Both the position numbers and the translations under genes were made by a program. A DNA stretch of 64,000 nt, taken from positions 1 through 64,000 of the forward strand of contig DASYKU010000048.1 of assembly GCA_035995165.1 (NCBI GenBank), written 5' to 3'. Shown one piece after another: positions 16,592 through 25,086 of the stretch (position 1 is its first letter; each line of letters starts with the position of its first letter). This stretch comes from Mycobacteriales bacterium (GTDB lineage Bacteria > Actinomycetota > Actinomycetes > Mycobacteriales > CADCTP01). Under the pieces are notes generated by a model. It searched no databases. It had not been told where the DNA came from and was given only the letters and a program-made list of their open reading frames with translations.

Positions 16592-16756
16592 GCGGCCGGC
16601 TCGGCCGCGCCCGGGCCGAACGCCGAGATGGTCGCCGCGGGCGAGGACCCGGACCAGCGCTTCCCCGGCAGCGCCGTGCACCTGCACGCCTGCTCGCCCT
16701 GCGGCGAGGACTACGCCGGCCTGCTCGCCCTCGTCCGGGGCGACGGGCCGCTGTAA
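16592..16756 (+). pseudogene. orphan 3' gene fragment with a CxxC motif
   Basis: A frame without a start reads NAEMVAAGEDPDQRFPGSAV, then HLHACSPCGEDYAGLLALVR and a stop. The ending (HACSPCGEDYAGL) recalls small zinc- or thiol-binding C-termini, but I cannot name the family. It follows the VOC remnant on the other strand and ends 30 bases before the acetyltransferase gene. Confidence 0.4.
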
Positions 16757-16786
16757 CGCCGCGCGGGTTCGCGACACTGAGCCGGC

Positions 16787-17512
16787 ATGATGACCGACCT
16801 CGATCTCTACCGCCGCGGGACCGACACGATGCTCGCCGCCTGGGGGGAGTACGCCCGGGCCGCGAAGTCGGCCGCGCTGGAACGGCTCCCCGGCGTCGCC
16901 GTGGCGGTCTTCCCGTCCGGGCCGGAGCGCGAGTTCTACAACAACGCGCTGCTCTCCCCCGGCGCGCCGGCCGCGGCCGTGGACGCGATGGAAGCCGTCT
17001 ACGCGGAGGCCGGCGTGACCGCCTTCGCCGCCTGGACGCACGAGAGCGACCCGGTCGTCCGGGCCGAGCTGGAGCGCCGCGGGTACGTCCTGGACACCAC
17101 GACCCGGGCCATGGGCCTCGCGCTCGACGAGATCCGGGTGCCCCGGCCGGAGCTCCCGTTCGGACCGGCGTCCTGGGCGGACTACCTGGCGTACGAGGGG
17201 CTGGACCCGGATTTCCTCCGCGACGGCGACCACGCGGCGCTGCACGTCCTGGCTGCCCGGGAGCAGGGCGCGATCCTGTCGGCCGCGCTGGCCTACGACG
17301 CCGCGGGCGACTGCGGGATCTACAACGTCGGGACCGTCGAGGCGGCCCGGCGGCGCGGTCTCGGCACCGCGATCACGGCCGCGCAGGTCCACCAGGCCCG
17401 CGACCGCGGCTGCACGACAGCGAGCCTGCAGTCGACCCCGATGGCCGAGCGGGTCTACGCCGCGGTCGGCTTCCGCGACCTCGGCCGCATCCTCGAGTAC
17501 GTCCGGCGCTAG
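16787..17512 (+). CDS. GNAT-family acetyltransferase
   Basis: This 241-aa protein has a GNAT core in its C-terminal half. After the strand GIYNVGTVEAARRRGLGTAI comes acetyl-CoA loop A (RRRGLGT), and near the end YAAVGFRDLGRI, the common GNAT finish. The N-terminal half is a poorly conserved second lobe, as in two-lobed GNATs. The acceptor is unknown. Its TAG stop lies in the CTAG that borders the palindromic element downstream. Confidence 0.82.
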   Translation: MMTDLDLYRRGTDTMLAAWGEYARAAKSAALERLPGVAVAVFPSGPEREFYNNALLSPGAPAAAVDAMEAVYAEAGVTAFAAWTHESDPVVRAELERRGYVLDTTTRAMGLALDEIRVPRPELPFGPASWADYLAYEGLDPDFLRDGDHAALHVLAAREQGAILSAALAYDAAGDCGIYNVGTVEAARRRGLGTAITAAQVHQARDRGCTTASLQSTPMAERVYAAVGFRDLGRILEYVRR

Positions 17513-17606
17513 GGCGTGTCTCTCAACTGCCTGGCAGCGCCGGTGGCGTCATCCACCGCCACCGGCGCCGGTGGCGTCATCCACCGCCAGTTGAGAGACA
17601 CACACC
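17513..17606. mobile_element. 94-bp MITE-like palindromic element flanked by CTAG
   Basis: Near-perfect terminal inverted repeats (GGCGTGTCTCTCAACTG left; CAGTTGAGAGACACACACC right, two bases longer) enclose two copies of a GGTGGCGTCATCCACCGCCA hairpin. CTAG lies on both sides (17509-17512, 17607-17610), a YTAR-type target duplication typical of IS5-group elements. Both CTAGs form the stop codons of the convergent genes. A two-way terminator is the alternative, and the element may serve as one. No transposase is present. Confidence 0.65.
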
Positions 17607-18476
17607 CTAGATGTTGGAGGCGTCGGCCGGGAGTCCGGGCGGCGGGGCGCAGGTGCCGTCAGGGGCGCCCGGGGCCGGGCAGGTCAGGCCGAGCGTGTAG
17701 GCCGTCATCGACAGCGACCCGTACTGGTAGCCGTCGATGAGGACGTCGGTGTCCGGCGCCGCCGTCGTCCCGGCCAGCCCGGCCAGGTAGAGCGCGGGGA
17801 TGAAGTGGTCCGGGGTCGGGACCGCGTGCCGGAAGTCGCGGTGCGCGTCCAGCGTCGCGAACTCGGTCGGATCGGTGAGCATCCGGGCCTTGGCGTCCTC
17901 GTCGAAGCGGCGGGCCCAGTCGTACCCGTCCTCGGCGAGGTCCCAGTCCATCCCGCGCAGGTTGTGCACGACGTTGCCGCTGGCGATCACGAGCACGCCG
18001 CGCTCCCGCAGCGGCGCCAGCGTCGCCCCGAGCTCCAGGTGGTAGTCCAGCGGCTTGTCGGCGTTGATGCTCAGCTGCACGACCGGGATCGACGCGTCCG
18101 GGAACGCGTGCACCAGGACCGACCAGGTGCCGTGGTCGATCCCCCAGCTGTCGACGTCCGCGCCGACCCAGGTCGGGTGCACGACGTCGCTGATCTCGGC
18201 GGCCAGGTCCGGCAGGCCGGGCGCCGGGTACTGCACGTCGAACAGCTCCGGCGGGAAGCCGTAGAAGTCGTGGATGGTGCGCGGACGCGGCATCGCGGTC
18301 ACCGCGGTGGCGTTGATGTACCAGTGGGCGCTGATCACGAGGATCGCCCGCGGTCGCGGCACGGCCTGGCCGAACGCCTTCCAGGCCGAGGTGTAGCGGT
18401 TGACCTCCAGCGCGTTCATCGGGTTGCCGTGCCCGAGGAAGGCCGCCGGCATCGTCCCCGCGGGGCTCGCCGTCAT
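17607..18476 (-). CDS. DODA-type extradiol ring-cleavage dioxygenase (LigB superfamily, YgiD-like)
   Basis: This 289-aa protein belongs to the 4,5-DOPA extradiol dioxygenase group. Its metal-binding and active-site residues are visible: His in FLGHGNPMN, His in ISAHWYI, and the later His residues in NVVHNLRGMDW and PTPDHFIPALY. These iron or zinc enzymes open catechol rings, though the bacterial YgiD's natural substrate is uncertain. The length is normal with a short Pro-rich tail. The TAG stop lies within the CTAG of the adjacent palindromic element. Confidence 0.88.
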   Translation of the reverse strand: MTASPAGTMPAAFLGHGNPMNALEVNRYTSAWKAFGQAVPRPRAILVISAHWYINATAVTAMPRPRTIHDFYGFPPELFDVQYPAPGLPDLAAEISDVVHPTWVGADVDSWGIDHGTWSVLVHAFPDASIPVVQLSINADKPLDYHLELGATLAPLRERGVLVIASGNVVHNLRGMDWDLAEDGYDWARRFDEDAKARMLTDPTEFATLDAHRDFRHAVPTPDHFIPALYLAGLAGTTAAPDTDVLIDGYQYGSLSMTAYTLGLTCPAPGAPDGTCAPPPGLPADASNI

Positions 18477-18530
18477 CGTGCGCCCTTCGCCGTCGATCCC
18501 TGACGCGGTCGGTCCTACCCGGGTCGCGAC

Positions 18531-18600
18531 CGGCTCAGCTCTCCCCGCCGAACCCGGCTCGGTCTCCCCGCCGAACCCGGCTCAGTCTCCCCGCCGAGCC
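18531..18600. repeat. three tandem 23-24-bp repeats next to a gene end
   Basis: The unit CGGCTCAGTCTCCCCGCCGA.. occurs at 18531-18554, 18555-18577 and 18578-18600. A fourth start (CGGCTCAGG) at 18601 contains the stop codon of the response-regulator gene. The array therefore looks like repeated duplication of the sequence around that stop. Confidence 0.8.
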
Positions 18601-18604
18601 CGGC

Positions 18605-19270
18605 TCAGGCGATCCGCGCCGGGTCGAGCAGCCCCAGCTGCCGGGCCCGGTCGACCGCGTCCGGCCCGGTGCTCACGCCGAGCTTGCCGCGGATGGAACG
18701 GAGGTGGCTGAGGGCGGTGACCGGCGAGATGGTCAGGATCCGGGCGATCTCCGCGGCGCCGGCGCCGCGGCTCAGCAGCTCCAGGACGTGCGACTCGCGG
18801 GCGGTGAGCCGGCCCGGGTACCAGTCCGTCACCCCCGCGCGGGCGGCCGGCAGCAGGGACGGCGCGATCGACATCGCCCCCGGGCGGGCCGAGCGCAGCA
18901 CCGACAGCAGCTCCTCGGTCGCGCCCTTCTTCGGCGCGAACCCGTTGGCGCCGGCGACCGTCGCGGCCATCAGCTTGCCCAGGTCGGGCGAGGTCGAGGT
19001 GACGACCAGCGCGAGGTGCCCGTGTTCGGTCCGCAGCCGCCGGATCAGCGCCAGCCCGGTGCGCCCGCGCAGCATCATGTCGATCACGACGACGTCCGGG
19101 GCGGTCCGCTCCACCACCGGGTACGCCTGGGCCGCGGTGCACGCGGCGCCGACGCACTCCAGGTCGGCCACGCCGGTCAGGGCGAGCCGGAGCCGGCTGG
19201 CGAACGCGGCATTGTGGTCGACGATCAGCACACGTCGCGGGCGGTGGCCGGCACCGTCTGCGTTGATCAT
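18605..19270 (-). CDS. LuxR-type response regulator
   Basis: This 221-aa protein has a receiver (VLIVDHNAAF, phospho-acceptor Asp in VVVIDMMLRG) and a LuxR-type HTH (LTARESHVLELLSRGAGAAE, IARILTISPVTALSHLRSIR). The usual Asp-Asp pair at the start is Asp-His, so magnesium binding or phosphorylation may be altered. ATG 19270 follows GGAGGGG; a longer frame from 19357 lacks a ribosome site. It is divergent from the phosphotransferase gene and has no adjacent kinase. Confidence 0.85.
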   Translation of the reverse strand: MINADGAGHRPRRVLIVDHNAAFASRLRLALTGVADLECVGAACTAAQAYPVVERTAPDVVVIDMMLRGRTGLALIRRLRTEHGHLALVVTSTSPDLGKLMAATVAGANGFAPKKGATEELLSVLRSARPGAMSIAPSLLPAARAGVTDWYPGRLTARESHVLELLSRGAGAAEIARILTISPVTALSHLRSIRGKLGVSTGPDAVDRARQLGLLDPARIA

Positions 19271-19342
19271 GTGCCCCTCCACCCAAGCGGTGGCAAGGAT
19301 GCTCCGGGACGGGCCGGGCGGCCGTCTACTGTCCATTCGGAC

Positions 19343-20338
19343 ATGTACGAACATCACCCGGGCAGAGGTACCGACCCGCCCGGCGATCTGCTTGCGCGGG
19401 CGCTGGGCGAGTTCCGGGCCGCCCTCTCCGGTGCGGAGTCCCCCGGCGGCTCCGGCGCCGGTGTCCGGTCCGTCCGGACGGCGGCCGGGGATCCGGCCTA
19501 CCTGAAGACCACCACGGCCGGGCCCGGGCTCGCGGCGGGCCGCCGGGAGCTGCGGTTCTACCGGGAGCTCGCGCCGACCACGCCGGTACGGACGCCGCCG
19601 CTGCTCGGGTTCCTCGACGACGCGGAAGGCGTCGCGATCCTGCTCGGCGCGGCCGGCCGGCCGGTCGAGGCCGGCTCGTGGTCACCGGGCCTGTGGGCGC
19701 GGCTCGGCCGGGACCTGGCCGCCCTGCACGACGCCCCGCTCCCGGCCGACCCGTACTGGGCCGCCCGGGACCCGGCCGCTCTGCGCCGCGGCTCAGGGGA
19801 CCCGGCCGTCGCCCGCCGCTGGTCGGGGGACCCGGGTGGGACCCGGAGGGACTCGGCCGCTCCGCGCCGTGGGTCGGGGGGCGGGGGGCCATCCACGGCG
19901 GACACCGGGTTCTGGGCCGGGCGGCTTCCGGGGTTGGACGATCTCGTCGCGGACGGGGCGCGGCTGCGGGCGGCGACGACCGCGCTGCCGCCGGTCCGCA
20001 CCCACGGCGACTGCCACGCGGCCAACCTGCTGCACGACGGCGGGTCGCTGACCTTCTGCGACTGGCAGTCGACCGGCGTCGGCCGGCCCTCGGCCGACCT
20101 CGCCTTCCTCAGCGTCCGGGCCACGCCCTCCGGGTCGGTCGTCCCGCCGGACCTGCTCGACGCGTACGCGACCGCGCGCGGGTGCGATCGGGCCGTGCTC
20201 GGGCGGGCGGTCCTGGCCGAGGAGCTCACGGTGTTCCTCGCCGAGTGGCCCGCGTACGCCCGGTTCCAGCATCCGGACGGTCTCGACCGAGTGGTCCGGC
20301 GGACCCGCCTGCTCGCCCGGCGCTGGCTCGCCGGCTGA
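19343..20338 (+). CDS. aminoglycoside-phosphotransferase-fold (APH) kinase
   Basis: This 331-aa protein has the APH/choline-kinase core: catalytic loop HGDCHAANLL near residue 225 and metal-binding DWQS about 20 residues later. The family phosphorylates small molecules or sugars; many members have no known substrate. Between the two lobes (about residues 143-185) is a low-complexity insert of repeated RRGSGDP/RRWSGDP units, absent from typical members and encoded by imperfect DNA repeats. It probably forms a flexible loop. Confidence 0.82.
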   Translation: MYEHHPGRGTDPPGDLLARALGEFRAALSGAESPGGSGAGVRSVRTAAGDPAYLKTTTAGPGLAAGRRELRFYRELAPTTPVRTPPLLGFLDDAEGVAILLGAAGRPVEAGSWSPGLWARLGRDLAALHDAPLPADPYWAARDPAALRRGSGDPAVARRWSGDPGGTRRDSAAPRRGSGGGGPSTADTGFWAGRLPGLDDLVADGARLRAATTALPPVRTHGDCHAANLLHDGGSLTFCDWQSTGVGRPSADLAFLSVRATPSGSVVPPDLLDAYATARGCDRAVLGRAVLAEELTVFLAEWPAYARFQHPDGLDRVVRRTRLLARRWLAG

Positions 20339-20349
20339 CCCGCGACCGG

Positions 20350-20736
20350 TCAGTCGAGGCGGTGGAGGAGGGCCTTGGGGGCCCGCTGCCGGTAGCTGTC
20401 CAGGAGCAGCTCGGCGACCTCGTCCCAGTCCGGGTGCAGGTCGAGGCGGATGCCCACGTCCCCGCGGTTCCAGAGCGGGCCGAAGGACGCCGGCCCGGCC
20501 AGCACGGCCGCGAGCTCGGCCGGGTCCGGCCGCAGCGTCACGAGGGTGGCCGGTCCGCGGGTGCCCGCGGCCGCCGAGAACGCCGCCGGGTATCCGTCGA
20601 CGATCTCGACCAGGTGCGCGAACGTGCGCCGGCGCACCATCCACCGCGTCCCGGCCCAGGCCTCCTCCTCGTACGCGTCGGGCAGCGCCAGACAGACCTG
20701 CCGGGCCCAGACCAGCCCGGTCGCGAAGACGTCCAC
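20350..20736 (-). CDS. MmcQ/YjbR family protein
   Basis: This 128-aa protein matches the MmcQ/YjbR fold along its length (ALPDAYEEEAWAGTRWMVRR near the N-terminus, LDLHPDWDEVAELLLDSYRQ and RAPKALL near the C-terminus). The fold resembles DNA-binding cyanophage-type domains, but the role is unknown. It stands alone, convergent with the kinase gene. Confidence 0.85.
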   Translation of the reverse strand: MDVFATGLVWARQVCLALPDAYEEEAWAGTRWMVRRRTFAHLVEIVDGYPAAFSAAAGTRGPATLVTLRPDPAELAAVLAGPASFGPLWNRGDVGIRLDLHPDWDEVAELLLDSYRQRAPKALLHRLD

Positions 20737-20775
20737 GGCCCGGATCCTGCCCGCCCCCTCCGACAGTTCCGGCCG

Positions 20776-20901
20776 TCAGAGCGGGCGGCCGAGCAGGGAT
20801 CCGAGTCGGCGTCGGTCGGCCGCGCCGAGGCGGGCGGTCAGCGGGGCGACGAGGCGGCCCGCCTGGAAGGACACCGGCAGCGACCAGCGGATCGTCCTCA
20901 C
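20776..20901 (-). CDS. 41-aa hypothetical protein coupled to the PHP gene
   Basis: GTG at 20901 overlaps the TGA of the PHP-domain gene (GTGA), as in many coupled pairs in this window. The frame encodes RTIRWSLPVSFQAGRLVAPL followed by a basic, Leu/Arg-rich tail and stops after 41 residues. It has no known domain. It may be a small basic protein, or the worn end of a lost gene. Confidence 0.45.
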   Translation of the reverse strand: MRTIRWSLPVSFQAGRLVAPLTARLGAADRRRLGSLLGRPL

Positions 20902-21737
20902 CCCCTGATCCAGACGTCGTACGGGTGGCGCCCGGCCCGGAAGCCCTGCGCCTCGACCATCGCGGCCGCGTCCGCGAGCCCGTCGGCGAGGGCGAGCGGC
21001 TCGTGGGCGTCGCTGCCGAAGGCGACCGCGTCGCCGCCCTCCTCCCGCCACCACCGCACGATCTGCGGGTGCAGCGGCACCCGGGTGTTGACCTCGAGCG
21101 CCCGGCCGGTGCCGGCCAGGACCGACAGCGCGTACCGGAACTCGTCCTCGAACGCGGCCGGCTCGAACGGCCCGGCCGTCGCCGGCCAGTACCGGACCGG
21201 GTAGTCGATGTGGGCCAGCACCGCGAACACGTCGGAGCCGGTGATCAGCCGGACGATCTCGGCCAGGTAGTCGCGCATCGCCTCGGCCGCGGGCTGGTGC
21301 CGGAACATCTCCGGCGGCTCGGCGTACCGCTCGCCGATCGCCAGGCAGTGCAGCGAGCCGAGCACCCGGTCGAACCGCCCGGCGGCGAGCAGGCTCGCGA
21401 CCGCCGCACCGTGCCAGTGCGGCTCGCCCACCTCCATGCCGCTCAGCACGACCAGGTCCGGGAACCGGTCCCGGCAGCGTTGCACGCACTCCAGGTAGCC
21501 GGCGGCGTCCAGCCGCGGCGGCGTCAGCTCGCCGGAAGGTCCGACCCACCGCAGCAGGTGCTCGTGCCCGCCGACGTCCTCCGGCCGGACCGTCCAGGCG
21601 GTGTGGTCGGCGTGCTCGGTGAACGCGACCGCGGGCAGCCCCAGCTCGACGGCGCGCGCGCAGGTCCGCTCCATCGAGCCGAGCGGCGCGTCCCAGGACC
21701 ACTCGCTGTGCACATGGCCGTCCGCGGGCATCGCCAT
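20898..21737 (-). CDS. PHP-domain phosphatase, histidinol-phosphatase type
   Basis: This 279-aa protein has the PHP metal-binding set: DGHVHSEWS at residues 6-14, FTEHADH near 40, GMEVGEPHWH near 100, LGSLHC, LAHIDYPVR and the final FGSDAHEP. HisK-type enzymes remove phosphate from histidinol phosphate; related PHP proteins act on other phosphoesters. No his genes are nearby, so the substrate is open. Confidence 0.85.
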   Translation of the reverse strand: MAMPADGHVHSEWSWDAPLGSMERTCARAVELGLPAVAFTEHADHTAWTVRPEDVGGHEHLLRWVGPSGELTPPRLDAAGYLECVQRCRDRFPDLVVLSGMEVGEPHWHGAAVASLLAAGRFDRVLGSLHCLAIGERYAEPPEMFRHQPAAEAMRDYLAEIVRLITGSDVFAVLAHIDYPVRYWPATAGPFEPAAFEDEFRYALSVLAGTGRALEVNTRVPLHPQIVRWWREEGGDAVAFGSDAHEPLALADGLADAAAMVEAQGFRAGRHPYDVWIRG

Positions 21738-21767
21738 GCCCGACCCCTACCCGGAGCGGGACGCGCG

Positions 21768-21797
21768 GCACCCCCGGCGCCAGCGCGCCGGGGGTGC
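21768..21797 (-). terminator. 13-bp hairpin after the NCS1 permease gene
   Basis: GCACCCCCGGCGC (21768-21780) pairs perfectly with GCGCCGGGGGTGC (21785-21797) around a 4-base loop. It sits between the permease stop and the next gene. The stem is strong but has no T-run, as is common for actinomycete terminators. Confidence 0.6.
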
Positions 21798-21809
21798 GGG
21801 TGGCGAAGG

Positions 21810-23297
21810 TCAGCGGCGGGCGAAGACCGGCCGCAGCAGGGCGTACAGGCCGAAGGCGAGGGCGATGCCGACCTCGAAGGTGAGGTCGCCGAGGCCCGGG
21901 TGGGAGCGGGCCAGCAGGCCGACGTACGCGGTCTGGTTGCAGAACAGCGCGATCGAGACGACCCCGGCGACGACCATCGAGATCGGGCCGGCCCAGTTGC
22001 GGTGACCGCGGTCGGTCAGCGTGGCCAGCACGTCGCCCTGCGGCTTGTTCAGCAGCCGGTCGGCGAGCACGACGCCCAGCCACGGCCCGATCCAGTACGC
22101 GGTGACCAGCAGGAAGTCCCCGAACGACGAGGTGTCCTTCAGCACCGCCAGCGCCAGGGCCAGCGCCACGAACCCGATGACCAGCGCGATGATCGCCCGG
22201 GCGAACCGGGTCGGCAGGCTGATGCCCATCGCGGCGAAGGACAGCGCGCTGGAGTAGAGGTTCAGCGAGTTCGCCGACAGGGCGCCGAGGAAGACCGCGG
22301 CCAGGGTCAGCTGCCCGAGCCAGCCCGGCAGCAGCGAGGCGTACGAGGAGACCGGGTCGGAGCTGTCGAAGCTGCTCACGCCGACCGCGGTGACGGCCGC
22401 GGCGCCGGCGATCTGCAGGACCGTGGAGGAGGTGAAGTTGCCCAGCCCGGCGAAGAACCCGGCCTTGCGGGCCTGGTCGGGACGCAGGTAGCGGGCGTAG
22501 TCCGCGGCATTGACCATCCAGCCGCCGGTGTAGCCGAAGGACGCGCCGAACACGATCCAGAAGGCGCCCGGCGTCGCGTGGTGCGCGGCCGACGGGTTCG
22601 TCTTCAGCATCACCAGCACGACGCCGACCGCGAAGACCACGGTGAGCACCGGGAACGCGAACCGCTCCAGCGCCTGCACCGCGTCGTGACCGAAGAACGC
22701 GATCGTCAGCGTGATCGACATCGCGATGACCAGGCACAGGTACGGGTTCCAGTGGGCCAATGTGGACAGTGCCAGCGCGCCGCTGACGCTGTTGACCGCG
22801 AGCCACCCCATCCCGCCGAGGATCGAGTTGAACCCGGCCGGCAGCAGGTTGCCCCAGAAGCCGAACGCCTTGCGCCCCAGCGCCATCTGCCCGAGCCCGG
22901 TCTGCGGGCCCCAGGTCGCGAGCAGGCCGTGGAACAGTGCGCCGAGGGCGTTGCCGAGCACGATCGCGGCGACCGCGGTCCAGAAGCTCAGCCCGAACAC
23001 CAGCACCCCGAGGGCGCCGACGAACACGGTCGCGAACTCCATGTTCGGGGAGGTCCACATGAGGGCCTGCTGGAACGGCCGGCCGTGCCGCGCCGACAGC
23101 GCGATCGGCTCGGCGCCGCCGGCCTCGACGCTGACGGCCTTGCGGCCCCGGCGACGGCCCGGGGTGGCGGACCCGGCGGTGGTGGGCCCTGCGGTGGTGG
23201 GCCCGGCGGTGGTGGGCCCGGCGGTGGTGGGTACGGGGGTATGGGGGTCGGCCGTCCCGGCCGGGGTGTGGTCCGGGACTGCGGTGACGGTGGTCAT
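21810..23297 (-). CDS. NCS1-family nucleobase/cytosine permease
   Basis: This 495-aa protein has about 12 membrane segments and NCS1 motifs (WTSPNMEFATVFVGALGVL early; FGASFGYTGGWMVNAADYAR with the DYAR element mid-protein; TAYWIGPWLGVVLADRLL late). It should import a nucleobase or related compound with a cation. The cytosolic N-terminus carries three to four TTAGP repeats from a 15-bp tandem repeat at about 23175-23231, a likely site of length variation. It stands alone. Confidence 0.88.
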   Translation of the reverse strand: MTTVTAVPDHTPAGTADPHTPVPTTAGPTTAGPTTAGPTTAGSATPGRRRGRKAVSVEAGGAEPIALSARHGRPFQQALMWTSPNMEFATVFVGALGVLVFGLSFWTAVAAIVLGNALGALFHGLLATWGPQTGLGQMALGRKAFGFWGNLLPAGFNSILGGMGWLAVNSVSGALALSTLAHWNPYLCLVIAMSITLTIAFFGHDAVQALERFAFPVLTVVFAVGVVLVMLKTNPSAAHHATPGAFWIVFGASFGYTGGWMVNAADYARYLRPDQARKAGFFAGLGNFTSSTVLQIAGAAAVTAVGVSSFDSSDPVSSYASLLPGWLGQLTLAAVFLGALSANSLNLYSSALSFAAMGISLPTRFARAIIALVIGFVALALALAVLKDTSSFGDFLLVTAYWIGPWLGVVLADRLLNKPQGDVLATLTDRGHRNWAGPISMVVAGVVSIALFCNQTAYVGLLARSHPGLGDLTFEVGIALAFGLYALLRPVFARR

Positions 23298-23397
23298 GCG
23301 GCGCTCCTGGGTGGGATGTCCGGTGTCGATGGACGCAGCGTCCGTCGACCCGCTTCAATCCCGGTTCAACGCCGGTTGAGCGGATCCGAGGGTCCGC

Positions 23398-23712
23398 TCA
23401 GGCGGGGTCGAGCTGCAGGACCGTGTCCAGGCCGGTGATCCTCAGCAGGGACCGCACCCGCTCGGACGGGTTGCACAGGCACAGCGTGCTCCCCTGGGCC
23501 CGGGCCCGCTGGTGCGCCGAGACGAGGACCGACAACCCGGACGAGTCCAGGTACGTCACCGCCGCGAGGTCGATCACGACCGAGGCGGCGCCCGTCCCGA
23601 CCGCGGCGGCGAGCGCGCTGCGCAGCTGCGGGGCCGTCTCGATGTCGACCTCGCCCGCGACGACGACGTACTCGCCGTCGGGCGCTGATGTCCGTCCGAC
23701 CGTCAGTCCCAT
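23398..23712 (-). CDS. STAS-domain anti-sigma factor antagonist
   Basis: This 104-aa protein is one STAS domain (EVDIETAPQLRSAL early, VVIDLAAVTYLDSSGLSVLV with the phosphorylatable Ser in DSSG). Such proteins bind anti-sigma kinases and free a sigma factor when unphosphorylated. No kinase or sigma gene is adjacent. Confidence 0.88.
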   Translation of the reverse strand: MGLTVGRTSAPDGEYVVVAGEVDIETAPQLRSALAAAVGTGAASVVIDLAAVTYLDSSGLSVLVSAHQRARAQGSTLCLCNPSERVRSLLRITGLDTVLQLDPA

Positions 23713-23817
23713 GGCGGCCTCACAGGTTCGATCCCGGCCTACCTAGCTGCCCAGAGCTACCACAGGTCACCGTTCATGCGCCAGAGATCGCGCCGACGAC
23801 CGCGTCCGGCCACCCCG

Positions 23818-24831
23818 TCAGCGGCGGCGCAGAGACTTCTCGAGCATCGCGGGCGGATCGGCCCGGTACATGTCGATCGGGTTGAGCTCGGTGCCCGGCG
23901 CCACGATCTCGTCGATCCGGTCGAGCACGTCCCCAGTGAGCCGGACGTCGGCGCCCGCGAGCGTGTCCTCCAGGTGCGCCATCGTGCGCGGCCCGATGAT
24001 CACCGAGGTCACCGCCGGGTGCGCGACCGGGAACGCGGTGGCCAGGTGGGCGAGGCTCAGCCCGGCCTCGCCGGCCACCTTCTCCAGCGCCCGTACGGCC
24101 TCCAGCTTGGCCCGGTTGGCCGGATCGGCCTGATCGAAGACGTGCGGAGCGGACCCGGTCCGGAACCCCGAGGTCGGGTCGGCCCGCCCGGACAGCCAGC
24201 CGCTGTTGAGCGGGCCGTAGGTGAGCACGCCCATCCCGTACTTCTGGGTGGTGGGCAGGACGGCCCGCTCGATGGTCCGGTTGAAGACCGAGTACCGCGG
24301 CTGCTCGGTGCGGAACCGGTGGTGCCCGCGCTCGGCCGCCACCCACTGGGCCTCGACGATCCGCTCCGCCGGGTACGTCGAGTGGCCGATCGCGCGGACC
24401 TTGCCCTGGGCGAGGAGGTCGCTCAGGGCGGCCAGGGTCTCGTCCAGATCGGTGTCGTAGTCGGGCCGGTGCATCTGGTAGAGGTCGACGTGGTCGGTGC
24501 CGAGCCGGCGCAGCGAGTCCTCCAGCGCGCGCACGATGTGCCGCCGGGAGCCGCCCGCGTCGTTGGCGTCCGCGCCCACCGGCATCGCGAACTTCGTGGC
24601 CAGCACGACCTCGTCCCGCCGGCCGGCGAGGGCCTTGCCGACGATCTCCTCCGACTCCCCGCCGGAGTAGAGGTTCGCGGTGTCCACGAGATTGATCCCG
24701 CCGTCCAGCGCCCGCCGGATGATCCGGATCGAGTCGTCGTGGTCGGGGTTGCCGAAGGACCCGAACATCATCGTGCCGAGCGCGAACGTGCTCACCGAGA
24801 TGCCGGTCGCGCCGAGCGTACGTCGTTCCAT
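23818..24831 (-). CDS. aldo/keto reductase
   Basis: This 337-aa TIM-barrel oxidoreductase has the family tetrad: Asp in NLVDTANLYSGGESE, Tyr in the same segment, Lys in LATKFAMPVG and His in YQMHRPD. The C-terminal NADPH site SVIIGPRTMAHLEDTL is present. It should reduce aldehydes or ketones with NADPH. It is divergent from the M36 peptidase gene; the substrate is unknown. Confidence 0.9.
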   Translation of the reverse strand: MERRTLGATGISVSTFALGTMMFGSFGNPDHDDSIRIIRRALDGGINLVDTANLYSGGESEEIVGKALAGRRDEVVLATKFAMPVGADANDAGGSRRHIVRALEDSLRRLGTDHVDLYQMHRPDYDTDLDETLAALSDLLAQGKVRAIGHSTYPAERIVEAQWVAAERGHHRFRTEQPRYSVFNRTIERAVLPTTQKYGMGVLTYGPLNSGWLSGRADPTSGFRTGSAPHVFDQADPANRAKLEAVRALEKVAGEAGLSLAHLATAFPVAHPAVTSVIIGPRTMAHLEDTLAGADVRLTGDVLDRIDEIVAPGTELNPIDMYRADPPAMLEKSLRRR

Positions 24832-25086
24832 GCCGCCTTCTTCCGTGGTCGCTCTGGTGCCGGCCTAAACGGAGGATCGTCCGGTTGGCATTCCGGATGG
24901 GCCGAATTTGGTCCGGGTGGTTGCAGGGAGACACCGCCGTTCGGCCAGACGGGTGGGGCCGGTTGCCCCATGGTCTGAAGGTCTGTTAGTACGAGGTTGG
25001 GTTACCGCTCACTTCTGTCGAACCGGTGCTGTCTGCGCGGTTCGACCGATCCGTCCTGCCCGTGATCCGGGCGATGAGGAGGAGCA

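Noticed and set aside
16581-16790. 69-codon plus-strand frame at the VOC remnant
   Set aside because: It is Thr/Ala/Pro/Arg-rich noise in another frame; the frame ending at 16756 has better protein character.
17513-17606. Palindrome read purely as an intrinsic terminator
   Set aside because: No T-run, and the CTAG flanks plus unequal terminal repeats fit an inserted element better. Terminator function may still be secondary.
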